DNA of 48,841 nt from an uncultured Alphaproteobacteria bacterium. GTDB taxonomy: Bacteria > Pseudomonadota > Alphaproteobacteria > Micropepsales > Micropepsaceae. The position numbers and the translations under genes were made by a program. The DNA lies in contig CAIOYY010000017.1 in the NCBI GenBank assembly GCA_903862715.1, positions 1 to 48,841 on the forward strand. The letters are read 5' to 3'. Position 1 is the first letter of the stretch. Each line of letters opens with the position of its first letter. Positions 1-9,851 of the stretch are shown here, one piece after another. Below the pieces are notes generated by a model. That model worked only from the letters and a program-made list of their open reading frames with translations. It was not told where the DNA came from and did no database searches.

Positions 1-793
1 CGATAGTAAGGAAATCGACATTGGCGGCGCGCAGGTCATCCATAACCTGCATGATTTCCTCGCGCGTTTCGCCGAGGCCGACCATCAGGCCGGATTTGGT
101 GAAAGACTGCGGATCGATTTCCTTCACCCGCTGCAACAGGCGCAGCGACGCGAAATAGCGCGCGCCGGGACGGATGGTGAGATAGAGGCGCGGCACGGTT
201 TCCAGATTGTGGTTGAAGACGTCCGGCGGCGCGGTCATCAGATGTTCGATGGCCCCCTCTTTGCGAAGAAAATCCGGCGTCAGAATTTCGATCGTGGTGT
301 TCGGCCTGACCGCGCGAATAGCGCTGATGGTCTGCGCGAAATGATCTGCGCCGCCATCGGCAAGATCATCGCGGTCGACGGAGGTGATGACCACATGGGC
401 GAGTTTTAGTTTTTCAACGGCATCCGCCACGCGGCGAGGTTCATCGACGTCCAGCGCTCTGGGAACGCCGGTGCGGACATTGCAGAAGGCGCAGGCGCGG
501 GTGCAGGTGTCGCCCAAAATCATGAAGGTGGCGTGCGCCTTGGTCCAGCACTCGCCGATATTGGGGCAGCCCGCTTCCTCGCAGACGGTGACGAGGCCGT
601 GTTCGCGGACGATCGCGCGAGTCTCCGCATATTCGCGGCTGACCGGAGCCTTGACTCTGATCCATTCCGGCTTGCGGAGGAGCGGCGAATCCGGGCGGTG
701 CGCCTTTTCGGGATGGCGCACGCCGCGATCTTCTGCGCTCGCGGTTTTCGCCGCGGAGGGCTTGGAAAAATCCTGTTCGAAAATAACTGCCAT
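1..793 (-). CDS. lipA: Lipoyl synthase LipA (3' end cut by window edge)
   Basis: Radical-SAM enzyme that inserts two sulfurs into protein-bound octanoyl groups to make lipoate for the 2-oxoacid dehydrogenases and the glycine cleavage system; cytoplasmic. I translated it directly. Starting at the ATG at 793 the frame stays open to the left edge, giving 264 residues of an expected ~320, so roughly the last 55-60 residues lie outside. The family-specific auxiliary cluster cysteines are C71, C76 and C82 (CX4CX5C). The radical-SAM cysteines are C97, C101 and C104 in CTRACAFC. Further family signatures are DRDDL, FNHNLET and [10 protein letters not shown]. The start lies 8 bases after the stop of the upstream TPR gene, so it is probably the last gene of a three-gene transcript. 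The N-terminal ~35 residues are variable in this family. Confidence 0.96.
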   Translation of the reverse strand, partial: MAVIFEQDFSKPSAAKTASAEDRGVRHPEKAHRPDSPLLRKPEWIRVKAPVSREYAETRAIVREHGLVTVCEEAGCPNIGECWTKAHATFMILGDTCTRACAFCNVRTGVPRALDVDEPRRVADAVEKLKLAHVVITSVDRDDLADGGADHFAQTISAIRAVRPNTTIEILTPDFLRKEGAIEHLMTAPPDVFNHNLETVPRLYLTIRPGARYFASLRLLQRVKEIDPQSFTKSGLMVGLGETREEIMQVMDDLRAANVDFLTI

Positions 794-801
794 GAGATCC
801 G

Positions 802-2601
802 TTATTGCAGCGAAGAACGATCTGCCGCGTTCCCCTGCGGCGTCAGTGACGCCGCCTTTATGAAATCGGCTTCGGCTTTGTCCATTTCGCCCATGGCGCG
901 GTACAGCTCGCCGCGTTCGATATAAGCGTTTGCATCGTTCGGGTCGAGGTCGATGGCCAAACTGAAATCGGCCAGCGCCTTGTCGTTCTCGCCCTTACGC
1001 TCAAAGAGATTGCCCCGTCCAACATAGGCCTCGGCATAATCGGAATCGCGTTGCAGCGCAGCTTCCATGTCGGCGAAAGCGCGTTCCTCATCGCCCAGCT
1101 CCGCATAAGCGAGTCCGCGTTCGCGGTAGGCGGCGGGATGATCGGGACGGCTTATGATTTCGGCGTCGAATTCGGTAATGGCTTTGGCATAGTCGCCCAT
1201 GCGGCCATAGATGAGCCCACGCATGCCATGAGCGCGGGCCACGGAAGCGTCGAGCGAAAGCGCCGTGTTGCAATCGGACAGCGCCGAAAGATCTTCCTCG
1301 ATATCGAAATAGCCGATGCAGCGATCGACATAGCTGTCGGCCGAGTTATCGCTAAGGCGAATGAGTTCGGTGAGGTCGGTTATTGCCGCTTCGAAGGCGC
1401 CCCGACGGCGATGGACCAGCGACCGGTTGTAATAGGCGGTTTTTTCGCTCGGATTGCGGTTCAGCGCCTCGTTGTAATTTTCGAGCGCAAGGTCCCACTG
1501 GGCGGCGCGCGCATAGGCAATCCCGAGATTGACATAGGTGCCGGCATAATCGGGCGCGAGACGCAACGCCTCCTCGAAATCCTGCACCGCGCCTTCGAGA
1601 TTACCGGTTTCCATGCGGGCAACGCCACGTCCGAAATAGGCATCGACGCGCGGCGGACCATCAATGGCGGTGGTGAACGCCGTCAGCGCCTCCTCGAAGG
1701 CGCCCTTTTCGTTCAGCACGAGGCCAAGCCCTTCCTGCGCCAATGAGGAAGCCGGCTCCATTTGAAGCGCTGTGGTAAAATCCTCATGCGCTTCATCCGT
1801 ACGCGCAAGCTTCAGAAAGGCGAAGCCACGCCCGATAAACGTTCCGGAATCCTCCGAGCCGAAACGCAGGGCCGCGCCGAAATCGGCCAGCGCGTCCTCG
1901 TTCTCGTCAAGACCCAATGAAGCGTAACCGCGCAGCATGTAGGCCGCGCCGAATCCGGGATTGAAGCGCAGCGCGTTATCGAAATCGAAAATGGCATTTT
2001 CATATTCACCGCGCGTCAGACGGACATAGCCCCGACCCCAGTGACCCAGCGGCGATTGGGGCGCGATGCGGATGACGATGCCGAAATCCGCTTCGGCGTC
2101 GCCGAATTTATCAGCACGGAAATAGAGCCAGCCGCGTCCGAAGCGGCCCCAGTAGGATTCGTCATTAAGCGCCACGGCGTCGTCGAGATCGCGCCCTGCG
2201 GCTTCGTAATCATCGTTGCAGAGATAAGCGAGGCCGCGTTTGGCGAGCGCTTCGTCGTCATCCGGCGTCAGGTCCAGCACCTTGGAGAGTTCCATGACGG
2301 CTTCGTCACAGGAGCCGGTGTCGAGATAGATCGAGCCCCGCATGAGGCGCAGTTCGGCTTCATGGGCGGGGTCGAGCGAGCCTGCGCCCAGCGCGCGTTC
2401 GATCAGGTCGAGCGAGCGGTCATCGCGCAGCATGCCCGATACGGCGTCGCCCGGATCGAATTCGCTGGGCGGCGCGAGGACGGAGGGACCGGTGATTTCG
2501 GGCACGGCAACGCCCGCCGAAGGCGCAAGGGTAGCGCCCGCGACCAGTGCAAGAATGGGAGCCCAGCCGAGGCCGGGGCTCGTCTGACGAGTCCGGTTCA
2601 T
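802..2601 (-). CDS. Exported TPR-repeat protein (599 aa)
   Basis: The N-terminus looks like a Sec signal: basic start, hydrophobic stretch at about residues 12-26, likely cleavage near 30-32. The rest is an almost uninterrupted array of about 34-residue TPR units, perhaps 15 of them, with recurring A..D...AL.L.P and GRG patterns. TPR solenoids bind proteins; no catalytic domain is visible, so the mature protein is probably a periplasmic or outer-membrane-associated scaffold. It starts 8 bases after the stop of the larger TPR gene and ends 8 bases before lipA. The two TPR genes share layout and composition and look like an old tandem duplication. The partner is unknown and no specific function can be assigned. 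A link to lipoylation is suggested only by co-orientation. Confidence 0.85.
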   Translation of the reverse strand: MNRTRQTSPGLGWAPILALVAGATLAPSAGVAVPEITGPSVLAPPSEFDPGDAVSGMLRDDRSLDLIERALGAGSLDPAHEAELRLMRGSIYLDTGSCDEAVMELSKVLDLTPDDDEALAKRGLAYLCNDDYEAAGRDLDDAVALNDESYWGRFGRGWLYFRADKFGDAEADFGIVIRIAPQSPLGHWGRGYVRLTRGEYENAIFDFDNALRFNPGFGAAYMLRGYASLGLDENEDALADFGAALRFGSEDSGTFIGRGFAFLKLARTDEAHEDFTTALQMEPASSLAQEGLGLVLNEKGAFEEALTAFTTAIDGPPRVDAYFGRGVARMETGNLEGAVQDFEEALRLAPDYAGTYVNLGIAYARAAQWDLALENYNEALNRNPSEKTAYYNRSLVHRRRGAFEAAITDLTELIRLSDNSADSYVDRCIGYFDIEEDLSALSDCNTALSLDASVARAHGMRGLIYGRMGDYAKAITEFDAEIISRPDHPAAYRERGLAYAELGDEERAFADMEAALQRDSDYAEAYVGRGNLFERKGENDKALADFSLAIDLDPNDANAYIERGELYRAMGEMDKAEADFIKAASLTPQGNAADRSSLQ

Positions 2602-2609
2602 GGCTTCTT

Positions 2610-5273
2610 CTAGCCCGTTGCCTTGAGAAAATCACCTGTTTGCAGGTTTGTTCGGGCGTTTCTGGGCGTTGCCGGTGGGGGGGGCGGGGTCAGGTTAGAC
2701 ACGACCGGTGGCCGGTAAAGGGCGTTCGCCCTGGCGTAGTCGGCGTCCGCCTTGGTCCCGTCGCCTGAAGCGACATACATGTCGCCGCGCAAGGAATAAC
2801 ACTCGGCAAGCGTGGGTTGGACCGCGATGCAGGCGGTCAGATCGGTAATTGCTTCTGCGTAGCGGCCTTCCAGCCCATAGGCGACAGCACGGCCCTTTAG
2901 GGCTTTCCAGTCTTTCGGCGCTGTTTCCACGGCACGGTCGAGATCCGCAAAGCCCGCCGCGCGGTTCTCCTCGCGCAAGGAGAGCATCCCTCGATAGAGC
3001 AACGCATTGACCGCATCCGGGTCGCGCGCGAGCGCGGCGTCGAAATCGGCTCGGGCGCGCATCAGATCGCCGGAAGCAGCATGGACTGCGCCGCGAACCG
3101 TGTGGGCATCGATCGCTTCGGGATCGAGCGCCAGTGCCCGATCAAGGCCCGGCAACAGTGTGCTCGTCTCGCCCGCATTCAGTCCGGCGCTGGCCCGGCC
3201 CGTCAGCGCTGCGACATTGTCGGGTTCGAGCTGGAGCGCGTGGTCATATTCCGCAATGGCCTCGGGATAGGCGCCGGCGGCGGAGAAGATCGCGCCGCGG
3301 CCGATGAAAATTATGGCGGCCGCAGGGTTGAGGCGTTCGGCGGTACTGAGGTCGATCAGCGCCATATCGGAGCGGCCGAAGGCCGAGAGCGCTTCGGCGC
3401 GCTGGACATAGGCTCGAAAATCGCCCGGCGTGAGCTGCACCGCCTGATTGAAGTCGGCGAGTGCGCGTTCCAGTTCGAACGCGACGAAGTAAATCCGCCC
3501 GCGCGTCAAATGGGCGTCGGCCGACGCGGGGTTCAACCGCAGCGCTTCGTCATATTCCGTCAGCGCCGCCTGCAGATCGCCCGCGGCCACGAAGATATCG
3601 CCTCGCATCAGGTGCAATCCGTCAAAGCCGGGCGCGAGCGCGATCGCCTGGTTCAGATCGGCAAGCGCATTTTCGTAATCACCGACCGCGTAGTGATAGA
3701 GCGCGCGGCCATGCCAGTTGGCGGAATCGTCGGGGCGAAGGGCGACCGCCCTGTTGAGATCGGATAAAGCCGCGTCATATTCCGCCATGTCCAGTTTTGC
3801 GACACCCCGGCTGGCGAAGGCCTCGGCATTTTCGGGATCCAGTTCGAGCACTTTGGAAAAATCCTCGACGGCATGTGCGAAGTCGCCGGTCGCATAAAAG
3901 AAATGCGCCCGCGCGAGATAGGTTTCGACACCGGGAGCGGCGGCGATCAGCGCATCATATTCGTTACCCGCGCGCGCGACGTCCCCTTTCACCGCATAAA
4001 GTTGCGCGATGGCAAAACGAATGTCGCTATTCTCGGGTGTGAGACGGGATGCTTCCTCATATTGCGCCAAGGCAGGATCAAAGGCGCCGCGCGCGGCGTG
4101 AAGTTCGCCCAAGCGCATATGCACCCACCCCTCATTCACGCCGAGCTGCAAGGCCGTTTCATAAGCCGCGATGGCGGCATCGATCTGTCCGGTGAGGCTC
4201 AGCGCCATCGCACGAAACACATGCACGCCACCAATGTCCGGGTTCGTGCTCAGGACGAAATCGTAATCGGCGAGAGCGCCCGCGCCGTCGCCGGTCGTCA
4301 GGCGCAGATAGCCGCGCTGGTAATGACCCGCGACGGAATTGGGATCGAGGCGCAGCGCATTGTCGAAATCGCTCAGCGCTTCGGCAATGTGGCCTTCCTT
4401 CGAAAAGGCGATGCCGCGGCCGAGATAGGCGGAGGAAGATTCGCCGCGGCTCAGTATCGCATCGAAATCTTCGATGGCCCGGGCGTAATCGTCTTTTGCC
4501 GCGTAAGACAGTGCGCGCCAGAAACGCGGCGTCATGGCATCGGGATTGAGCCGCAAGGAAATATCGAAATCGGCAATGGCGGCGTCGTAATCGCCGGAAT
4601 CGTAACGCAGCGTTCCACGCGAGGCATAGGGCGGCGCGAAATCCGGGCTGAGGAAGATGACCCGCTCTATATCGGCCAGCCCGCGCGCGGGTTCGCCCGT
4701 CGTCTCGAAATAGAGGGCCCTCCCCCAATAGCCCTGCATCGCGTCGGGATTGAGACGCACCGCCTCGTCGAAGGAGGCCAGTGCCTCGTCGGGAACGCCG
4801 GTCGCAAGCAGGCCCATGCCGACCGCATAATGCGCCAGCAGCGATTGGGCATCGAGACGGACGGCTTCGAGCGCATCATCAAGGCCCATTTGTGGGTCCT
4901 CGCCGCAGGCAAAGGCACTCAGCGCCCGAAACGCAAAGGCTTCGGCATTGCCCCGGTCCAGCGCGATCACCGCATCGAATTCGGCGCGCGCGCCCGCGCA
5001 ATCCCCCATTTCCAGAAAGAGATCGCCGCGAAAGCCTCTGAGATCCGCTTCTTCTTCGCGAGAAAGTACACCCGAGGCGAGTTCATCTTCCAGTCGTTCG
5101 AGGAGAAGGTCCTGCGAGAGATAGTTCTCTATGGCTTCATTGGCCGGGACGCCGGTCATGTCGGGGAGCGACGGTGACAAGGCTGGCACGTCCTCGGCGG
5201 CAAATGCCGCGCCCGCGCATAGTAAAATGCCGGACATCACCAGAATGGGAACACGCAAACCCGAACCCCGCAT
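2610..5273 (-). CDS. Exported giant TPR-repeat protein (887 aa)
   Basis: Clear Sec signal peptide: basic MRGSGLR, hydrophobic core at about residues 8-21, AFA-A cleavage site near residue 25. It is followed by some 23 tandem TPR-like units of about 34 residues running almost to the C-terminus. The tail (about the last 30 residues) is proline-rich and encoded partly by a run of eight C on the coding strand (2677-2684). Probably the first gene of the TPR-TPR-lipA unit. It begins 118 bases from the divergently transcribed acyl ligase, so 5274-5391 should hold both promoters; I could not pick convincing hexamers there. The protein is likely a periplasmic protein-binding solenoid. Function unknown. 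Several long plus-strand open frames across this gene are shadows of the GC-rich repeat coding. Confidence 0.86.
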   Translation of the reverse strand: MRGSGLRVPILVMSGILLCAGAAFAAEDVPALSPSLPDMTGVPANEAIENYLSQDLLLERLEDELASGVLSREEEADLRGFRGDLFLEMGDCAGARAEFDAVIALDRGNAEAFAFRALSAFACGEDPQMGLDDALEAVRLDAQSLLAHYAVGMGLLATGVPDEALASFDEAVRLNPDAMQGYWGRALYFETTGEPARGLADIERVIFLSPDFAPPYASRGTLRYDSGDYDAAIADFDISLRLNPDAMTPRFWRALSYAAKDDYARAIEDFDAILSRGESSSAYLGRGIAFSKEGHIAEALSDFDNALRLDPNSVAGHYQRGYLRLTTGDGAGALADYDFVLSTNPDIGGVHVFRAMALSLTGQIDAAIAAYETALQLGVNEGWVHMRLGELHAARGAFDPALAQYEEASRLTPENSDIRFAIAQLYAVKGDVARAGNEYDALIAAAPGVETYLARAHFFYATGDFAHAVEDFSKVLELDPENAEAFASRGVAKLDMAEYDAALSDLNRAVALRPDDSANWHGRALYHYAVGDYENALADLNQAIALAPGFDGLHLMRGDIFVAAGDLQAALTEYDEALRLNPASADAHLTRGRIYFVAFELERALADFNQAVQLTPGDFRAYVQRAEALSAFGRSDMALIDLSTAERLNPAAAIIFIGRGAIFSAAGAYPEAIAEYDHALQLEPDNVAALTGRASAGLNAGETSTLLPGLDRALALDPEAIDAHTVRGAVHAASGDLMRARADFDAALARDPDAVNALLYRGMLSLREENRAAGFADLDRAVETAPKDWKALKGRAVAYGLEGRYAEAITDLTACIAVQPTLAECYSLRGDMYVASGDGTKADADYARANALYRPPVVSNLTPPPPPATPRNARTNLQTGDFLKATG

Positions 5274-5391
5274 TCGCTCGCCTTTTCGCGTCCTTACGCG
5301 TTACACCGGAGGACCGTTTCCGCGCCGAAGGTTTCTGAAGACTTGCCTCCGGCCGCTTGTCGGTTACGCTCGGAGTCTGGGAGGAGCTTGG

Positions 5392-6957
5392 TTGACTCAC
5401 AACATCTATGACGCCGGGCGTGCTCGTCGTACCCTGCTGGCCGCGCTTTTGGAAGCGCGCCGGAAATTTGGCGGCGCACGCACCATCCTGACCGATGGGG
5501 ACGAGCGCGGGTTCACCTATGACACGCTTATCCGGGGGGCCTATGCCCTCGGCAAATCTCTGACCCGGAACACGAAGACGGGAGAGGCGATCGGCGTTCT
5601 TCTGCCGACCGGGGTCGGATCGGTGCTGAGCGTATTGGCCATTTCCGCCTATGGGCGCGTGCCCGCCATGCTCAATTTCACCGCCGGGTTTCAGGGCATG
5701 GAAGCGGCGCTGAAGGCCGCCAGTATCAGACGCGTTGTTACCGCGCATAAATTCATTGAGGTCGGAAAATTCCACGAATTGGAAGACTGGCTGAAGGCGC
5801 GCGCCGAGATTCTGTACCTTGAAGACATCCGCGAGAAATTATCGGTCTTCGATAAAGCGCGCGCCGTCGTAGGGCCTGTCGCACCCTGGGCCGTCGGCGG
5901 CCATGCGCGACCGGACGATACCGCGCTTATTCTGTTCACGTCCGGCACCGAAGGCGAACCCAAAGGCGTTGCGCTCAGCCATGCCAATGTACTGGCCAAT
6001 GTCGAGCAGGTGCGCGCGCATATCACGTTTCGTGCGAACGATATTCTGTTCAATCCGCTGCCGACCTTTCATTCCTTCGGGCTGACGGTCGGTTGCCTGA
6101 TGCCGCTCTATCTCGGCGTAAATATGGTGTTGCATCCGACGCCGCGCCAGCCGCATGAGATCGTGCGCCGCATCCACAAAAAGAAGGCAACCATCCTGCT
6201 TTCGACCGACACATTCGTTTCGCAGTATGCGCGCACCGCTGATGAAGGGGAACTCGCGAGCCTGCGCCTCGTGGTCTGCGGCGCCGAACGCCTGCGCGAT
6301 GAAACGAGAACCTATATCCGCCAGAAGCATCATCTGGAGCTGCTGGAGGGCTATGGCGTTACCGAAACCGCGCCGGTGATTGCCGCCAATCAAGCCGAGG
6401 TGAACCGTTTCGGAACCGTGGGCCATGTATTGCCCGCGATTGAAACGCGCATCGACCCGGTGGAAGGCATCAGCGGCGGCGGGCGATTATTCGTTCGCGG
6501 GCCCAATATCATGCTGGGGTATTTACGTCCCGAGGATCCGGGAAAAATTGTTCCACCCGAGGGCGGTTGGCACGATACCGGCGATATCGTTTATCTTGAT
6601 GAGGAAGGGTTTCTGTCCATTCGCGGGAGATTGAAGCGCTTTGCGAAAATCGGCGGCGAATCCGTTTCCCTCACCGTGGTCGAGAATTGCGCGTCGGCTT
6701 TGTGGCCCGACGACATGCATGCGGCGATAGCGATTCCCGATGGGCGCAAAGGCGAGCAGATCATTCTGGTGACCACCAGCAAATTTGCCAATCGCAATGA
6801 TTTCATTCATTGGGCCCATAATCATGGGGTCGCGGAACTTGCGGTCCCACGACGCGTTTTGACGGTTGAGGAAATTCCTGTCCTCGGCACCGGAAAAACG
6901 GATTACCCAAAAGTTTCACGCATTTACGCTGAACTCGAGGCCCACGCCAAACACTGA
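5392..6957 (+). CDS. Stand-alone acyl-ACP/acyl-CoA ligase, like the C-terminal half of Aas
   Basis: ANL-superfamily adenylating enzyme (521 aa) that activates fatty acids with ATP. Motif order is complete: P-loop LFTSGTEGEPKGVALSH at about residues 181-197, the A5 motif EGYGVTETAPVIA, the TGD motif in GGWHDTGDIVYL, RLKRFAKIGGESVS and the catalytic lysine region LGTGKTDYPKV near the C-terminus. The FNPLPTFHSFG and FAKIGGESVS segments are closest, from memory, to the acyl-ACP synthetase domain of Aas, which recycles lysophospholipid-derived fatty acids. The PlsC-like acyltransferase domain that precedes it in Aas is absent. I chose the TTG at 5392 because a strong GGGAGGAG lies 7 bases upstream; earlier in-frame ATGs would overlap the divergent TPR gene. 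Exact substrate (acyl carrier protein or CoA) is uncertain. Confidence 0.85.
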   Translation: MTHNIYDAGRARRTLLAALLEARRKFGGARTILTDGDERGFTYDTLIRGAYALGKSLTRNTKTGEAIGVLLPTGVGSVLSVLAISAYGRVPAMLNFTAGFQGMEAALKAASIRRVVTAHKFIEVGKFHELEDWLKARAEILYLEDIREKLSVFDKARAVVGPVAPWAVGGHARPDDTALILFTSGTEGEPKGVALSHANVLANVEQVRAHITFRANDILFNPLPTFHSFGLTVGCLMPLYLGVNMVLHPTPRQPHEIVRRIHKKKATILLSTDTFVSQYARTADEGELASLRLVVCGAERLRDETRTYIRQKHHLELLEGYGVTETAPVIAANQAEVNRFGTVGHVLPAIETRIDPVEGISGGGRLFVRGPNIMLGYLRPEDPGKIVPPEGGWHDTGDIVYLDEEGFLSIRGRLKRFAKIGGESVSLTVVENCASALWPDDMHAAIAIPDGRKGEQIILVTTSKFANRNDFIHWAHNHGVAELAVPRRVLTVEEIPVLGTGKTDYPKVSRIYAELEAHAKH

Positions 6958-7061
6958 TCTCCGGGTTCTCGTCCTTTCATCCGTAATTTCCCCGTTTGCT
7001 CCCTTAAAACCCGTTCACGTTTTACGCGTTTATATTTCCGTGGAACGAATGGGAGACGGGT

Positions 7062-7433
7062 GTGCGGCGGATCTACATCTCGTTGATAGCCTTGTGTCTG
7101 ACGCCGGTCGGGGCGTCCGCACAATCGCTGATGCCAAACCGGGTTCAGGTAGAGTTGCCGAGGGCACAGGCCATTCCGCTCGACGCTACGTCCGATCTGA
7201 CCATCGAAATGACCGACCCAAACAGGCGTTTGCTCCTTTCGGATGCGTCGGGCGATGCGGGACATGAAGTGACCAGCACGCTGGAATCCGACATTAGCAG
7301 CGCGCTTTCGGGCGTCGTGGAATATCGCTGGAACGACGGGGAGAACCCGACGCTTGCCATTGCAGGGATTCCGGCAGCGGTGAAATTCAAGAAAAGTACG
7401 CTGATTTTCGGGCTCAATTACGAGTTCGAGTAA
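7062..7433 (+). CDS. Small exported protein of unknown function (123 aa)
   Basis: Starts at GTG with GGGAGACGGG just upstream. The first ~21 residues form a Sec signal peptide ending in GASA-Q. The mature ~100 residues are rich in beta-prone segments and end in the aromatic/hydrophobic alternation LIFGLNYEFE, which resembles a terminal strand of a beta-structured envelope protein. No cysteines, no recognised domain. Its last 20 bases overlap the 3' end of the convergent molybdenum hydroxylase gene. The 104-base gap upstream is AT-rich but has no clear promoter pair. It may be transcribed with the acyl ligase or alone. Confidence 0.65.
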   Translation: MRRIYISLIALCLTPVGASAQSLMPNRVQVELPRAQAIPLDATSDLTIEMTDPNRRLLLSDASGDAGHEVTSTLESDISSALSGVVEYRWNDGENPTLAIAGIPAAVKFKKSTLIFGLNYEFE

Positions 7434-9720
7434 GTATCTTCCAGATTCGATCGGGGGTTGCCGGCATATCGATATGGGAAACGCCCAGCGCGTCGCTCAA
7501 GGCGCCGATGATTGCTGGCAATGCACCGACGGTGCCCGCCTCACCTGCGCCTTTGGAACCGAGCGGATTGGTGGTGCAGAGAATTTCGTTATAGCGCATG
7601 TCGATGGACGGCATGTCGGACGCGCGCGGCATGGCGTAGTCCAGAAAACTCGCCGTCAGCAACTGGCCGGAATCCGGATCGTAGACGACGTTTTCCATTA
7701 ACGCCTGGCCAAGCCCCTGCGCGACGCCACCGATCACCTGCCCCTCGACGATGAGCGGATTCACGACGCGTCCCATATCGTCGACGATGACATAACGTAC
7801 AATCGCAACCTTCCCGGTATCGGTATCGATTTCCGCTTCGCAGATATGGCAGCCATTGGGATAGGTCGGTTTGCCTTCGAAGGCTCCTTCGCTATCAAGG
7901 CCCGTCTCGAATCCCGGAATTTTTTCACGCTGCAGCGTGACGGCGAGATCACGCAGCGAAATCGCCCGCTCGCTGCCCGCCACGCGGAACAGACCCTGCT
8001 CGCCTTCGATGGAGAAATGCACGTCCGCGCCGCCCGCCTGCAGCATGTGGGCGGCCGCGAGCTTGCCCTTGCGGATGATGTCGTCGGCAGCGGCGAGGAT
8101 CGCATTGCCCGCCGTCTGCAATGAGCGCGAGCCAACGCTGCCTCGGCCCTCGACACCGTAATCGGTATCGCCTTCAAGGATGGAAACGAGATGATAATCG
8201 AGCCCGAGACGGTCGGACACAAGTTGTGCGAATGAGGTTTCGTGCCCCTGCCCGTTCGACTGTGTGCCAAGAAGCACCTGGACACCGCCATCGCCCGAAA
8301 AACGTATCGCAGCGGGCTCGGGGCCCGGGGGGCCGCCTGAGACTTCAACATAATAGGAAACGCCCTGCCCGCGCAGTTTGCCGCGTGCTTCGGATTCCCT
8401 GCGCCGCGCTTTGAAGCCGTGCCAGTCGGCGATAGCGGCAGCTTCCTCAAGATTGCGGACGAATTCACCTGAGTCGATCGTGAGGCCTTTCCAGTTTTTG
8501 TAGGGAAGTTCTTCGGACGACAGAAGATTGCGCTTACGGATTTCGATGCGGTCGAGACCAAATTCCGCTGCCGCGAGATCGAGCAGACGGTCCATGATGT
8601 AGCCCGCTTCGGGTCTTCCGGCGCCACGATAGGCGCTGATGCAGGACGAATTGGTGATATAGCCCATGACATGCACATAAGCCGAAGGCACGCGATAGAC
8701 GCCCCCGAGGATGCGCATCCCGCCCGTCGTCACGACATTGGGGCCGATCATCGACATATAGGCACCAATATCGGCATCGGTCTTCACGCGCACCGCGAGA
8801 ATGCGGGCATCGGAATCGAGCGCGAGTTCGGCGTGGGTTTTTAAGTTTCGGCCATGCGTATCGGCGAGGAAGGCTTCGGAGCGGTCGCCGGTCCAGCGCA
8901 CCGGACACCCGAATTTCTTCGAGGCAATGAGTACGAGCATCTGCTCGACCGTCACCGATGTCTTCTGGCCAAAACCTCCGCCGACGTCGCCGGACACGAC
9001 ACGCAGTTTTTCGCTCGAAACCTGAAAGGCGATTTCCAGTCTTTCCCGATACCCGGCGACACCCTGCGTGCCGGAGTAGAGCGTGTAGCGTTCTGTTTTC
9101 GCGTCGTAGTCGCCGATGGCGGCACGCGTCTCCATCGGCGCGGGGACGACACGGTTCTGCACGAGATCGATCGCCACGATTCTGGCGGCCGATGCGAAGG
9201 CCGCTTCCGTCGCCGCCTCATTGCCGTCCGCCCAGTCGAGCGCGAGATTGCCTGGAATCTGTTCCCAGATCTGTTCGCTGTTTTTCGCTTCATCGGAATT
9301 GGCGGCGGCGCCCAACGGATCGTAATCCACGAACACGGCGTCTGCCGCGTCGCGCGCCCGCGCGGCGCTGTCGGCCAGCACCATTGCCACCGCCTCGCCG
9401 CAGAAACGGGCCCGGTCGGCAGGGAGCAGCGCTTTCGGCGTCACGACCACGTCGGAGCCATCGCGGTTTTTATTGCGAGCGAGCGTAGGCATGGTCGGCG
9501 CGTCCGCGACATCTTCATGGGTCAGGATGCCGATCACCCCGGGCATGGCGCGCGCCTCGGCGGTGTCGATGCCCAGAAGGCGGGCATGAGCGTGGGGGCT
9601 GCGGACGAAGGCGGCGTAAAGCTGATTCTCGAAAGAGAGATCGTCGGTGTATTGGCCGCAACCCGTCACAAGCCGCACATCCTCGCGGCGTCTTACCGGC
9701 TGACCTATCCCGAATTTCAT
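7414..9720 (-). CDS. Molybdenum hydroxylase large subunit, CoxL/xanthine-dehydrogenase family (orphan)
   Basis: 768-residue molybdopterin-cytosine-dinucleotide-binding catalytic subunit. It begins with the typical GIGQPVRRREDVRLVTG. It carries GDVGGGFGQK, the active-site loop AYRGAGR at 363-369 (the form II signature, not the AYXCSFR of true CO dehydrogenase) and the catalytic glutamate E727 in GSKGAGEAG. Length and both domains are normal. Such enzymes normally need a medium FAD subunit and a small 2Fe-2S subunit, and neither gene is adjacent. It is divergent from moaA, which makes the cofactor precursor. Substrate is unknown; form II proteins oxidise diverse heterocycles and aldehydes. Overlaps the convergent small exported gene by 20 bases. 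Confidence 0.9.
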   Translation of the reverse strand: MKFGIGQPVRRREDVRLVTGCGQYTDDLSFENQLYAAFVRSPHAHARLLGIDTAEARAMPGVIGILTHEDVADAPTMPTLARNKNRDGSDVVVTPKALLPADRARFCGEAVAMVLADSAARARDAADAVFVDYDPLGAAANSDEAKNSEQIWEQIPGNLALDWADGNEAATEAAFASAARIVAIDLVQNRVVPAPMETRAAIGDYDAKTERYTLYSGTQGVAGYRERLEIAFQVSSEKLRVVSGDVGGGFGQKTSVTVEQMLVLIASKKFGCPVRWTGDRSEAFLADTHGRNLKTHAELALDSDARILAVRVKTDADIGAYMSMIGPNVVTTGGMRILGGVYRVPSAYVHVMGYITNSSCISAYRGAGRPEAGYIMDRLLDLAAAEFGLDRIEIRKRNLLSSEELPYKNWKGLTIDSGEFVRNLEEAAAIADWHGFKARRRESEARGKLRGQGVSYYVEVSGGPPGPEPAAIRFSGDGGVQVLLGTQSNGQGHETSFAQLVSDRLGLDYHLVSILEGDTDYGVEGRGSVGSRSLQTAGNAILAAADDIIRKGKLAAAHMLQAGGADVHFSIEGEQGLFRVAGSERAISLRDLAVTLQREKIPGFETGLDSEGAFEGKPTYPNGCHICEAEIDTDTGKVAIVRYVIVDDMGRVVNPLIVEGQVIGGVAQGLGQALMENVVYDPDSGQLLTASFLDYAMPRASDMPSIDMRYNEILCTTNPLGSKGAGEAGTVGALPAIIGALSDALGVSHIDMPATPDRIWKILTRTRN

Positions 9721-9851
9721 GTTTCATCCCGTTTGGCGTTTTGTTTGGCGCTTTCAGGCGAAATACACGCTATTGGCGCGCCATGCCAGAAGCGGGAACC
9801 TTCCTCCCCTCCCTAGGTGAAACCTTTGCCTGAGTTTGCTAGGTTAGGCCC

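Noticed and set aside
3873..5177. 434-codon plus-strand open frame inside the large TPR gene
   Set aside because: Shadow of the repetitive TPR coding; no domain or signal and no ribosome-binding site considered convincing.
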